A DNA stretch of 64,000 nucleotides from assembly GCA_006212045.1 (NCBI GenBank), contig PZPK01000005.1, positions 1 through 64,000 of the forward strand. The letters run 5' to 3'. The notes below the pieces were generated by a model, which did no database searches, had not been told where the DNA came from, and saw only the letters and a program-made list of their open reading frames with translations. The translations under genes and the position numbers were made by a program. Positions 6,420 through 14,097 of this stretch are shown in pieces. The stretch is from Oleiphilus sp. (GTDB lineage Bacteria; Pseudomonadota; Gammaproteobacteria; Pseudomonadales; Oleiphilaceae). Every line of letters starts with the position of its first letter. Position 1 is the first letter of the stretch.

Positions 6420-8678
6420 ATGCTCACTCACAACATCCGCCCTTACGGGTCGCTGCTCCGGGCCGTTCGAGGGCTTGGCAAACGCCTGTCGATCTTTTGT
6501 ATGGGCTTCATCACCACCATGGCGCTGTTGCCAACGGCGCTGGCAGGTATTGATTACCAGCAGAAAGCCGATGAGCTTCTACCGGTAGATTGCCTGCTAC
6601 CCGGCGCTATCCGCAAACTGGGTGGCCGAATGACCTACCTTACCCAGCGTCGCCCGATCAAAACCACCGGCATTGATTGTGAAATCCGTGGTGGAGAATA
6701 TGTCCTGTTTGACCGGGCCAGCTACGAAACCGCCATGTCGATCTGGTTGCCAATGGCCGAAAACGGCGACCCGAAAGCCCAGAATTATGTGGGCGAGATT
6801 TATGAAAAAGGCCTCGGCGTCGAGCCTGACTTCACACTCGCCGCGAGTTGGTATCGCAAAGCCGCAGAGCAGAACTACAAAGCGGCCCAAACCAATCTTG
6901 GCCAGTTGTACGAGCGTGGCCTGGGCGTGGATTACAGCATGGAACAGGCACTCGCATGGTATCGTAAAGCCGCCAATATCGAAGGCAAGACTCTGAAATT
7001 CGTCTCCTATGACTATTCAGATGAACAGATCGCCGATATGGAGCAACGACTGGCAGATTCGGAGCAACAGCTGGCCGTGCAGAAACACCGCATCCAGTTT
7101 CTCGCCAAACGCTTGGATAGCTCGGAAGTCAGACAGCGCCGGGCGGAACAACAACTGGCAGAAAAGAAAGCCAAACTCGAACAGGAAATGGCTGCGCTGA
7201 CACAACAACGCAAGGCGCTGTCGGGGCAGGCATCTACCGTGCAGAACTTGCGCATGCAACTCAAGGCCGAGCTGATGGCCAAAAACCAGGCTTCCGCTTC
7301 CGGCAAGGTGGATCAGGGCAAAATCAACCGCTTGCGTGACCAACTGGCCACGTCCGAATCCAAACTGGCCGAGCTTGAAAGCAGCCTGAATAAGCGCGAA
7401 CAGCTTATCAGTGAGCGCGAACTGGCATTGAAGCAGAAAGATCTCAAACTGGCTGAAATGGTCGCTGCAAACCAGAATCTGCAACGCGAACTGGAACAAA
7501 CCCGCACCTCACTATTGGCATCCATTGAACAACAGAACACACCGGCTCAAGAGGTCGCGGCTGACAGCCCTCCCCGTATTGAAATGATCGAACCCCCCCT
7601 CGTTGCAACACGCAGCGCCGATAGCGACAGCAATGTCATCGTCACGCGCTCGGGCGTTGACCAGCGCACCATCATCGGCCAGATCAAGAGTGCAAATCCG
7701 GTGCTCGAAGTCCTGGTGAATGATCAGTCTGTAAAGTTTGACAGCAAGGGGATGTTTCAACATCGCGTACCACTCACGCGCTCAATGACCGACGTGCATG
7801 TCGTCGCGGTGGATACCATGGGGCAGCGTTCCGACCTGTCCTTCAAACTGCAAATGGACTTCGTTGCCGAAGCCGATCTCTATGCTACAGTACCGAACTC
7901 AAACGAAGCCAAAGCGAAGCCTGAGGTTCCGGATGTGGATTTCGGTGACTACCATGCGCTTGTCATCGGTAACAGCCAATACCAACACCTGCCCAAGTTG
8001 AACAGCACCATTGAAGACGCCAATGCGGTCACCAAACTGCTCGAAGGCCGCTACGGCTTTAAAGTCACAAAACTGATTGACGCGACGCGTTACGACATCC
8101 TTTCTGCGCTCAATACCCTGCGCAGCGAACTAAGCGAGGACGACAATCTGCTGATCTATTATGCTGGCCACGGCGAGCTGGATGAGGTCAACAACCGCGG
8201 GCACTGGTTACCGGTAGATGCCGAAGAGACCAGCACGGCCAACTGGATTTCCAATGTAGCGATTACCGACATTCTGAACGCCATGAGTGTCCGCAAGGTA
8301 CTGGTCGTTTCCGACTCCTGCTATTCCGGCGCCATGACACGATCAACCCTGGCGCGACTCGATGCCGGACGGTCCCCGGAGGCATGGAAAAACTGGTTAA
8401 AACTGATTGCAGAAAAACGATCACGTCTATCCTTCAGTTCAGGCGGACTGGCCCCGGTACTGGATGGCGGTGGCGGCAAGCACTCTATTTTCGCCAAAGC
8501 CCTGCTCGATGCGCTGGAAAACAATCAGGCGGTAATTGAAGGTCGCCAGCTCCATGCGCAGGTGGCACAAGCGGTCAGCTATGCCGCACAGGCAGCACAG
8601 TTTGAGCAAGCGCCGCAATATGCACCCATCCGCTTTGCAGGTCATGAAGCCGGAGACTTCCTGTTCGTTCCGCGATAG
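6420..8678 (+). CDS. secreted caspase-like (C14) protein with Sel1 repeats and coiled coil
   Basis: Multidomain protein of about 752 residues. The start was moved 16 codons into the ORF, to an ATG 6 nt after GGAG; this gives a signal peptide (hydrophobic core LSIFCMGFITTMALLPTALAG). Two Sel1-like repeats follow (about residues 105-180; GDPKAQNYVGEIYEKGLGV and the related unit after it), then a long heptad-rich coiled coil (about 190-370), then a small Ig/beta-type module (about 415-480), and finally a caspase/metacaspase fold (about 505-750). The catalytic dyad is visible: His584 in YYAGHGE and Cys634 in SDSCYSG. The C14 family cleaves proteins after specific residues, and bacterial members act in proteolytic signalling or death programmes; the substrate here is unknown. 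A terminator follows, and the next gene is a PEP-CTERM protein. Confidence 0.88.
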   Translation: MLTHNIRPYGSLLRAVRGLGKRLSIFCMGFITTMALLPTALAGIDYQQKADELLPVDCLLPGAIRKLGGRMTYLTQRRPIKTTGIDCEIRGGEYVLFDRASYETAMSIWLPMAENGDPKAQNYVGEIYEKGLGVEPDFTLAASWYRKAAEQNYKAAQTNLGQLYERGLGVDYSMEQALAWYRKAANIEGKTLKFVSYDYSDEQIADMEQRLADSEQQLAVQKHRIQFLAKRLDSSEVRQRRAEQQLAEKKAKLEQEMAALTQQRKALSGQASTVQNLRMQLKAELMAKNQASASGKVDQGKINRLRDQLATSESKLAELESSLNKREQLISERELALKQKDLKLAEMVAANQNLQRELEQTRTSLLASIEQQNTPAQEVAADSPPRIEMIEPPLVATRSADSDSNVIVTRSGVDQRTIIGQIKSANPVLEVLVNDQSVKFDSKGMFQHRVPLTRSMTDVHVVAVDTMGQRSDLSFKLQMDFVAEADLYATVPNSNEAKAKPEVPDVDFGDYHALVIGNSQYQHLPKLNSTIEDANAVTKLLEGRYGFKVTKLIDATRYDILSALNTLRSELSEDDNLLIYYAGHGELDEVNNRGHWLPVDAEETSTANWISNVAITDILNAMSVRKVLVVSDSCYSGAMTRSTLARLDAGRSPEAWKNWLKLIAEKRSRLSFSSGGLAPVLDGGGGKHSIFAKALLDALENNQAVIEGRQLHAQVAQAVSYAAQAAQFEQAPQYAPIRFAGHEAGDFLFVPR

Positions 8679-8697
8679 TGAAGTGGCCTGAAAACCA

Positions 8698-8728
8698 AAG
8701 CCCGCCTCTTGAGTGCGGGCTTTTTTTT
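8698..8728 (+). terminator. rho-independent terminator after the caspase-like gene
   Basis: AAGCCCGC, loop CTCTTGAGT, then GCGGGCTT with a run of eight T. Stem of 8 bp, strong plus-strand terminator 20 bp after the stop. Confidence 0.92.
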
Positions 8729-8923
8729 AGATTCAGCGCGAATTCAACTGCCCCTGACCCAACTGAGTGCATCACTGTGCCGCATTCCTGACAGGTTTTG
8801 CATTGTTCAACAAACTTCGGGACCGCATCGCCCCTTCTGTTTGGTAGACTTGTCTGCTGACTGGGGTCGTTTTCCTGAAGAAAGACGCCTCGATGTACTC
8901 TGGAAAATGCAGGTAACCATTCG

Positions 8924-9538
8924 ATGAAACAATGGATAATTGGCGTGGGATTGTTTTTAGCTTCGCTTTCCGCCAACGCGCTGATGATGGAATTTGTGCC
9001 TCCGAACGACCCGATTGGTCATGTCTATACGAGCAATTTCAATGACGGCTATGCCAGCGGTCGCGGCATTCAGTTTGAAATGTCTGCGGATGAGTCCATC
9101 AATGGCGTTGGTCTGTATCATGATCTAACAAATATTGACCTTTCATTCGAATTACACCAGTTATCCGGCACATCCGGTATTATTGCCAGCGGCAGCCGGG
9201 ATGTCAGTACACAGGGACTGGAATGGATAGACTTTAGTTTCAGCGAGATACTGCTCAATGCCGGCATGCAGTACCGTCTGGATTTCCTGTTTCACGGGCA
9301 AGGCAACCAGAACTTTTTCTACAACAATGCCAACAGCACCTTTTCACAAGGCAGTTTCAGCAACATTGATGGAACCTTGGGTGGCAGTACCGAGAATGTG
9401 GTGATGGCGGCCGCCAGAGTCAGCCTCAACGATACCATTGCCGTACCCGAGCCTTCTCCTCTGGCACTGCTCGGAATGGGCATGTTGCTGGCGGGTGCGA
9501 TCAGGCTGAACAGCCGCAGGCCTGACCAGATCAGATAA
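8924..9538 (+). CDS. PEP-CTERM sorting-domain exported protein
   Basis: Secreted or surface protein of 204 residues. It has an N-terminal signal peptide (KQWIIGVGLFLASLSANA) and a C-terminal PEP-CTERM tripartite tail: VPEPSPLALLGMGMLLAGA, a hydrophobic helix and an Arg-containing end (SRRPDQIR). In species with exosortase (EpsH/XrtA) this tail is cleaved during export of polysaccharide-associated proteins. The middle is a beta-rich, Ser/Asn-rich domain of unknown function (about 25-170) resembling many PEP-CTERM extracellular modules. Start supported by AGGT 8 nt upstream. No exosortase or exopolysaccharide genes are in the window, so the sorting machinery must lie elsewhere. Confidence 0.88.
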   Translation: MKQWIIGVGLFLASLSANALMMEFVPPNDPIGHVYTSNFNDGYASGRGIQFEMSADESINGVGLYHDLTNIDLSFELHQLSGTSGIIASGSRDVSTQGLEWIDFSFSEILLNAGMQYRLDFLFHGQGNQNFFYNNANSTFSQGSFSNIDGTLGGSTENVVMAAARVSLNDTIAVPEPSPLALLGMGMLLAGAIRLNSRRPDQIR

Positions 9539-9566
9539 AAAAATGCCCCGCAAGTACGGGGCATTT
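9537..9566. terminator. terminator after the PEP-CTERM gene
   Basis: AAATGCCCCG, loop CAAGTA, CGGGGCATTT: 10-bp perfect stem immediately after the stop codon. The T-run on the plus strand is only three, while the opposite strand would end in seven T, so it could stop transcription from either side. Confidence 0.75.
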
Positions 9567-9929
9567 ACTTGCCTACAAAACGCTTGTTTTCTGGCGCAAA
9601 CTCAGCGCGCGCCGCTGATCCAGTCCATTTGGGCTTCGCGCACGAATGCTTTGATCCAAACGGCCTGAAAAGGCGATTTCTGTCGGTAGGGACAACTCTT
9701 GATACCGGAACCGGCCCGGGCCTGCTCGATGGCATGCCGCCTGACAGATTCTGCTGAATTTTCACGCCTCATTTATGTACCTCAACTGAACTTCGTATCT
9801 TTTCAGTTAAGCCACAGTTCGCATATTTCTCAAGGCCCGCGCAAATAAAATCAGGGCTGGAATATTTTTGTTGATCTGCTTGTGATTCCAGCACGTAAAA
9901 CACTTAGAACATTCAAACTGAAGCAAGGT
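9567..9929. other. intergenic region upstream of the photolyase operon
   Basis: About 360 bp with no recognised gene. The 66-residue minus-strand ORF here has low-complexity, arginine/proline-rich content typical of a random frame. No clear promoter was identified for the light-repair operon that follows. Confidence 0.35.
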
Positions 9930-11255
9930 ATGGCCCAACAGAGTCTTTACTGGTTCACCCAGGATCTGCGTATTCAGGACAATCAGGCGCTGCTGGCCGC
10001 GCAGGCAAGCCATTCGCTGATCTGTGTCTACCCCCGATGGTTCAAAGCCCAACGCTGGCAGCATGCACCTCTGGGCATGCATCGATGGATCTTCCTGCAG
10101 GAATGCCTGAGTGATCTCGCCGAGTCTCTGCGGGGTCTTGGCCAGAGATTGCACATTTTTTACGGTCAACCCGAGGACATCATCCCGAAGCTCTGTCACA
10201 CCTACGACATCAATCATTTACTCTGCACACGGCTTGTCGGCAGTGATGAAAAAGCGATTCTTGATACGATTCGGGTGCGCGCACCTCAAACCTGTATTGA
10301 GCAGTGCGACCAGTACACCCTGTTTTCTCTTTCTGAACTTCCGATTCGACTGAAAGACTGGCCAAAGCAATATACGCCTTTTCGCAAACTTGCCGAAGCC
10401 TGGCCGGTTGCAGATGCCCTGCCCGCGCCCGAGACCTTGCCGGCAATGCCCAAACTCTTCGCATTGCCTGCGATTGAGCGACCGGACTGGGTGCCTGCAC
10501 CACGTCATACGCGCTGCAACTTCTATGGCGGAGAACGCGCGGCACAGGGCCAGCTGGATCATTATTTTTCAGGCCAGCTGCCCCAACACTACAAAGAGGT
10601 GCGTAATGCGCTGGAAGGCTGGGACAACAGCAGCAAGTTTTCACCCTGGCTGAATCAGGGCTGCCTGTCTTCGCGCCAGATCACGAGCCGTCTCAGACAA
10701 TACGAACATGACCAAGCAGCCAACGACTCTACCCATTGGCTTTACCTTGAACTGCTCTGGCGGGAGTACTTTCAATGGCTGCATCACAGAATCGGATCCC
10801 GGCTTTTCCTGTTCAAAGGTTTGGCAAAAACCGCACCACTCACCAGTTACTATGCCGAGCGCTTTCAAAAATGGTGTGATGGCCAGACACCCTATGCGCT
10901 GGTCAATGCCTGCGCAAAAGAACTCAAACAGACCGGCTATGTCAGTAATCGTGGGCGACAGATTCTTGCCAGCTGTCTTGTCAATGAGCTGAGTGTGGAC
11001 TGGCGCTATGGCGCGGCATGGTTTGAGCATCAATTGGTAGACTACGATGTCGCGGTAAACTGGGGCAATTGGCAGTACATTGCAGGCGTCGGTGTGGACC
11101 CGCGTGGCGGCAGACACTTCGATATTGAGAAGCAGACTTCTCTGTATGACTCTGAAGGACACTATCGCAGATTCTGGGGCGCTCAAGCGCATGCCCAACT
11201 GGACTCCGTCGATGCAGCCGACTGGCCCATCGTGCCGGGCGCGCATGGGGATTGA
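9930..11255 (+). CDS. DASH-type cryptochrome / photolyase
   Basis: FAD-dependent blue-light protein of the cryptochrome/photolyase family that repairs UV-induced pyrimidine dimers; DASH members act mainly on single-stranded or looped DNA. The ORF track starts at an upstream GTG with no ribosome site; I use the ATG giving MAQQSLYWFTQDLRIQDN, the normal family N-terminus, though its Shine-Dalgarno is poor. About 441 residues. The N-terminal Rossmann antenna domain (1-130) precedes the FAD domain with SSKFSPWLNQGCLS, ELLWREYFQW, SNRGRQ, DWRYGAAWFE and NWGNWQYIAGVGVDPRGG, which match the DASH pattern. It starts a three-gene operon with DUF2256 (2-bp gap) and a second photolyase. Subtype call is by motif memory. 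Confidence 0.9.
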   Translation: MAQQSLYWFTQDLRIQDNQALLAAQASHSLICVYPRWFKAQRWQHAPLGMHRWIFLQECLSDLAESLRGLGQRLHIFYGQPEDIIPKLCHTYDINHLLCTRLVGSDEKAILDTIRVRAPQTCIEQCDQYTLFSLSELPIRLKDWPKQYTPFRKLAEAWPVADALPAPETLPAMPKLFALPAIERPDWVPAPRHTRCNFYGGERAAQGQLDHYFSGQLPQHYKEVRNALEGWDNSSKFSPWLNQGCLSSRQITSRLRQYEHDQAANDSTHWLYLELLWREYFQWLHHRIGSRLFLFKGLAKTAPLTSYYAERFQKWCDGQTPYALVNACAKELKQTGYVSNRGRQILASCLVNELSVDWRYGAAWFEHQLVDYDVAVNWGNWQYIAGVGVDPRGGRHFDIEKQTSLYDSEGHYRRFWGAQAHAQLDSVDAADWPIVPGAHGD

Positions 11256-11257
11256 GT

Positions 11258-11425
11258 ATGCCTGAAAAGCGCACACTGGATTCCAAAATCTGTCCGGTGT
11301 GCCTGCGCCCGTTCAACTGGCGCAAAAAATGGGCCGCACAATGGGATCAGGTACGCTATTGCTCCGAGCGCTGCCGCCGACACAAATCAGACACAAGAAA
11401 AATATCACAGGAAAGGTCGCAATGA
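11258..11425 (+). CDS. DUF2256 small zinc-ribbon-like protein
   Basis: A 55-residue gene absent from the ORF track because of its length. Translation begins MPEKRTLDSKICPVCLRPF and continues with WRKKWAAQWDQVRYCSERCR. That is the DUF2256 signature: a CPxC pair, FxWRKKW, and YCSxRC, four cysteines likely binding one zinc. GGGGA sits about 8 nt before the ATG. The ATG comes 2 bp after the cryptochrome stop, and its TGA overlaps the ATG of the next gene (ATGA), so the three genes are translationally coupled. DUF2256 genes are, as I recall, commonly found beside photolyase-related genes; the biochemical role is not established. A cofactor or DNA-binding helper is a plausible inference. Confidence 0.9.
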   Translation: MPEKRTLDSKICPVCLRPFNWRKKWAAQWDQVRYCSERCRRHKSDTRKISQERSQ

Positions 11426-12999
11426 ACCGCAATGAAGACCCGCATCATCCCCCAGTCAAACGCCTGAGACTGGTTCTGGGTGATCAACTGAATCAGGCAC
11501 ATCACTGGTATCAGGAAACAGATGCGAACGTGGTCTATCTGATCGCGGAACTCAAGCAGGAAGCGGTGTACGTCAAACATCATGTTCAGAAAGTCTGTGC
11601 CTTTTTTGCGGCCATGGCGCAGTTCGCAAAATGGCTCGAAGATCAGGGCCATGAAGTGCATTACCTGACGCTTGATGAGTCCGCCCGGTATCAGGACTTG
11701 CCAGCCCTGCTCACGGCGAGCATCGCCCAACATGGCGCGCAGGGCTTTGAGTATCAGCGCCCCGACGAGTATCGCCTGCGCGAACAGCTTTCAGACTTCT
11801 GCACGCAATTGGAGATTCCCTCGCAGGAAAGTGACACGGAGCACTTTCTACTGCCGTTTGAGGCGCTTGGCCAGTACTTCGAGCCGAACAAACATGTCCG
11901 CATGGAAAGCTTCTATCGCAAGATGCGCGTGCGCTGCCGGGTTCTGGTCGAGAATAATGAGCCGCTTGGGGGGCGCTGGAATTTTGATGCCGAGAACAGG
12001 GAGGCGCTGAAGCCGGACGACCTGAAAGATATTCCGGCCCCGCTCTGCTTCGAAAACGACATCAGCGACATTCTGGATCGGCTATCGAGACATGAAATCA
12101 CAACAATAGGCCGCAGTTCGCGCGCCTGTCTGTGGCCCATCAACCGTGAACAGAGCCTCGCACTGCTGGATTATTTCTGCCAAAACCAACTGCCGCTTTT
12201 TGGCCGGTTTCAGGACGCCATGACCTGCCATTCAGAACATCAGTGGAGTCTGTATCATTCGCGCCTCAGCTTCGCCATGAATGCCAAGATTCTGAGTCCG
12301 GCCGAAGTGATCGACGCAGCGCTGGATACCTATCACGAGGCAAACGGCGCGATCGGTCTGGCACAGATCGAAGGCTTTGTGCGACAAATACTCGGCTGGC
12401 GCGAATACGTCCGGGGCATGTACTGGGCCAACATGCCGGACTATGCCAGCCAGAATACCTTGCAGGCCGGGGCAACCCTGCCCGATTGGTTCTGGACCGG
12501 GGAAACCCGCATGCGCTGCCTGAACGAAGCAATCACCCAGTCACTCGACTATGCCTATGCCCACCATATTCAGCGCCTGATGATTACCGGCAATTTTGCC
12601 CTGCTGGCCGGCATTGATCCGGCCCAGGTCGACGCCTGGTATCTAGGTATTTATATTGACGCGATCGAATGGGTAGAGCTGCCAAACACACGCAGTATGG
12701 CCTTGTTTGCTGACGGTGGCTGGATCGCGACCAAGCCCTATGCTGCCAGCGGCAATTATGTCAACAAGATGAGCGACTACTGCAAGTCGTGTGAATATTC
12801 TGTCAAAGACAAAACCGGTGATGATGCCTGTCCTTTAAACAGCCTTTACTGGCACTTTATCGACCGCAACGCTCACCGATTAAAGGGCAACCCGCGTACG
12901 GCCTTCCCGATGAAAAACTGGGAAAAACAAAGCGACGAAAACCGGCAGGCAATACGTGCAAAAGCCGAGCAAGTGATCGATAATCTGAACGTGCTTTAA
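11422..12999 (+). CDS. FeS-type bacterial photolyase / cryptochrome (PhrB-like, (6-4) type)
   Basis: Member of the iron-sulfur bacterial cryptochrome/photolyase group (formerly 'deoxyribodipyrimidine photolyase-related protein'); the Agrobacterium member PhrB repairs (6-4) photoproducts. The track start is too early; the ATG overlapping the DUF2256 stop gives MNRNEDPHHPPVKRLRLVLGDQ and has AAAGGT 6-7 nt upstream. It is 525 residues. The antenna domain shows RLRLVLGDQLN. In the C-terminal catalytic half one sees GFVRQILGWREYVRGMYW and the four cysteines expected to hold the [4Fe-4S] cluster: one in RMRCLNEA, two in YCKSCEYS and one in DDACPLN. Operon partner of cryptochrome-DASH and DUF2256. 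Lesion specificity is inferred from family only. Confidence 0.92.
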   Translation: MNRNEDPHHPPVKRLRLVLGDQLNQAHHWYQETDANVVYLIAELKQEAVYVKHHVQKVCAFFAAMAQFAKWLEDQGHEVHYLTLDESARYQDLPALLTASIAQHGAQGFEYQRPDEYRLREQLSDFCTQLEIPSQESDTEHFLLPFEALGQYFEPNKHVRMESFYRKMRVRCRVLVENNEPLGGRWNFDAENREALKPDDLKDIPAPLCFENDISDILDRLSRHEITTIGRSSRACLWPINREQSLALLDYFCQNQLPLFGRFQDAMTCHSEHQWSLYHSRLSFAMNAKILSPAEVIDAALDTYHEANGAIGLAQIEGFVRQILGWREYVRGMYWANMPDYASQNTLQAGATLPDWFWTGETRMRCLNEAITQSLDYAYAHHIQRLMITGNFALLAGIDPAQVDAWYLGIYIDAIEWVELPNTRSMALFADGGWIATKPYAASGNYVNKMSDYCKSCEYSVKDKTGDDACPLNSLYWHFIDRNAHRLKGNPRTAFPMKNWEKQSDENRQAIRAKAEQVIDNLNVL

Positions 13000-13006
13000 G
13001 CCCTGC

Positions 13007-13960
13007 TTAAAGCACGTGAATCTCTCCGGTGTCGCGGTGTTTTCGTAGGTAAGACAGGACGATTCGGTATTCATCCAGATCCAGCAAACGCGCATGTGCT
13101 GTTTCCTTGCCGCCTTTGGATGATTTCCGCGTTTCACTGGCCAGTAACCGGGCATCTGCAAGGCTCGTTGCCTCCCCGCACAGAAACCACCTGTCAACGA
13201 CACAATAAGATTGGTTCTGCACTTGCCGGGCCTTCTTTTTGTGGGTGTCAGGCAGCGCGATTTCGATTGCGACGGCGCCCTCGAATGGCCAGTGAATGTC
13301 AACCCTGTCGTTCAGCGCCTGCACAAGTCGCTGGTCATGCGACTCAGGCGATTCACGATTGACACAGACACCACCGCAGCGTTTGAGCTGATGGGCAAAA
13401 CAGGGCCCTTTGTTACGACGATCCAGCCCCATGCGCCGCTCACACAAGCCCTGCTCCCTGACAAGTTTCTTCAGCCCTTCTACCGCCTTGAAACGGTTTC
13501 GATAGAGACCATACTGCGCTACTCCGTCAACCGGCGGCCAAACATGGCTTGCCAGTTGAGGCTCAGGGTGTCTGGGAAAGCAAAACTGCCAACTCAACAA
13601 ATCTACCTTTCGGCGTAAACGTCTGTTATATAGCGGTTTTTTCTCTTTTATCTCACGGCTTTCGAGTAACAGGGCGCTCAGTTCGCCGCCTGTCACAATG
13701 GCCACAATCTGATTGGCAGATGTCACCAGTCTGTGCTCTTTCGGATCCGATTTAATGGCATAGCAGTGTGACAGTACACGCGCTTTAATATCGATACTTT
13801 TTCCGACATACAGCAGCGTCTCGTCACGGTAAAAATAGTAAACGCCCGGTAGATTCGGCAGGCGTGCAATGTCTTGCTTAAGATGATCCATAATCTCAGA
13901 AAATGCTTCTCTGTATGTCTCCTTACTTACGTCAATGTTTGGATATAAGCTCACTTTCAT
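13007..13960 (-). CDS. cho: UvrC-like excinuclease Cho
   Basis: GIY-YIG endonuclease homologous to the N-terminal half of UvrC; E. coli Cho makes the 3' incision in nucleotide excision repair, on bulky lesions UvrC handles badly. The 317-residue protein has the nuclease signature (LPGVYYFYRDETLLYVGKSIDIKARVLSH, residues about 38-70), then LLLESREIKEKKPLYNRRLRR, and a Cys-containing region GPCFAHQLKRCGGVCVNRES that in UvrC/Cho proteins binds a metal or Fe-S centre. It lacks the C-terminal RNase H-like and helix-hairpin-helix parts of UvrC, which is encoded 4.5 kb away. E. coli cho is SOS-controlled, but I see no LexA box upstream here. Convergent with the photolyase operon and divergent from the dehydrogenase gene. 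Confidence 0.9.
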   Translation of the reverse strand: MKVSLYPNIDVSKETYREAFSEIMDHLKQDIARLPNLPGVYYFYRDETLLYVGKSIDIKARVLSHCYAIKSDPKEHRLVTSANQIVAIVTGGELSALLLESREIKEKKPLYNRRLRRKVDLLSWQFCFPRHPEPQLASHVWPPVDGVAQYGLYRNRFKAVEGLKKLVREQGLCERRMGLDRRNKGPCFAHQLKRCGGVCVNRESPESHDQRLVQALNDRVDIHWPFEGAVAIEIALPDTHKKKARQVQNQSYCVVDRWFLCGEATSLADARLLASETRKSSKGGKETAHARLLDLDEYRIVLSYLRKHRDTGEIHVL

Positions 13961-14042
13961 CGCAAAAATATCTTCACCTTTTTAAGGCAACACGCTTTTT
14001 TTTGTGAACCACTTCACGCAAAATAGTCCGGTTCCAAAGCGG

Positions 14043-14078
14043 GTTAAGGGGAGCACAGCGTGCTGTGTTGTCCTTAAC
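14043..14078. promoter_or_regulatory. nested palindrome upstream of the dehydrogenase gene
   Basis: Outer arms GTTAAGG (14043-14049) and CCTTAAC (14072-14078) enclose a second perfect palindrome CACAGC-GT-GCTGTG (14054-14067). It ends 19 bp before the start codon. It could be a repressor operator or a 5'-UTR hairpin that sets translation. No family match is claimed. Confidence 0.5.
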
Positions 14079-14097
14079 TCTTTTAAGGAAGCACATC

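Noticed and set aside
8709-8927. 72-residue plus-strand ORF before the PEP-CTERM gene
   Set aside because: Begins inside the strong terminator of the caspase-like gene and lacks a ribosome site and family features.
9565-9765. 66-residue minus-strand ORF upstream of the photolyase operon
   Set aside because: Arg/Pro-rich random-looking composition, no ribosome site; kept as intergenic.
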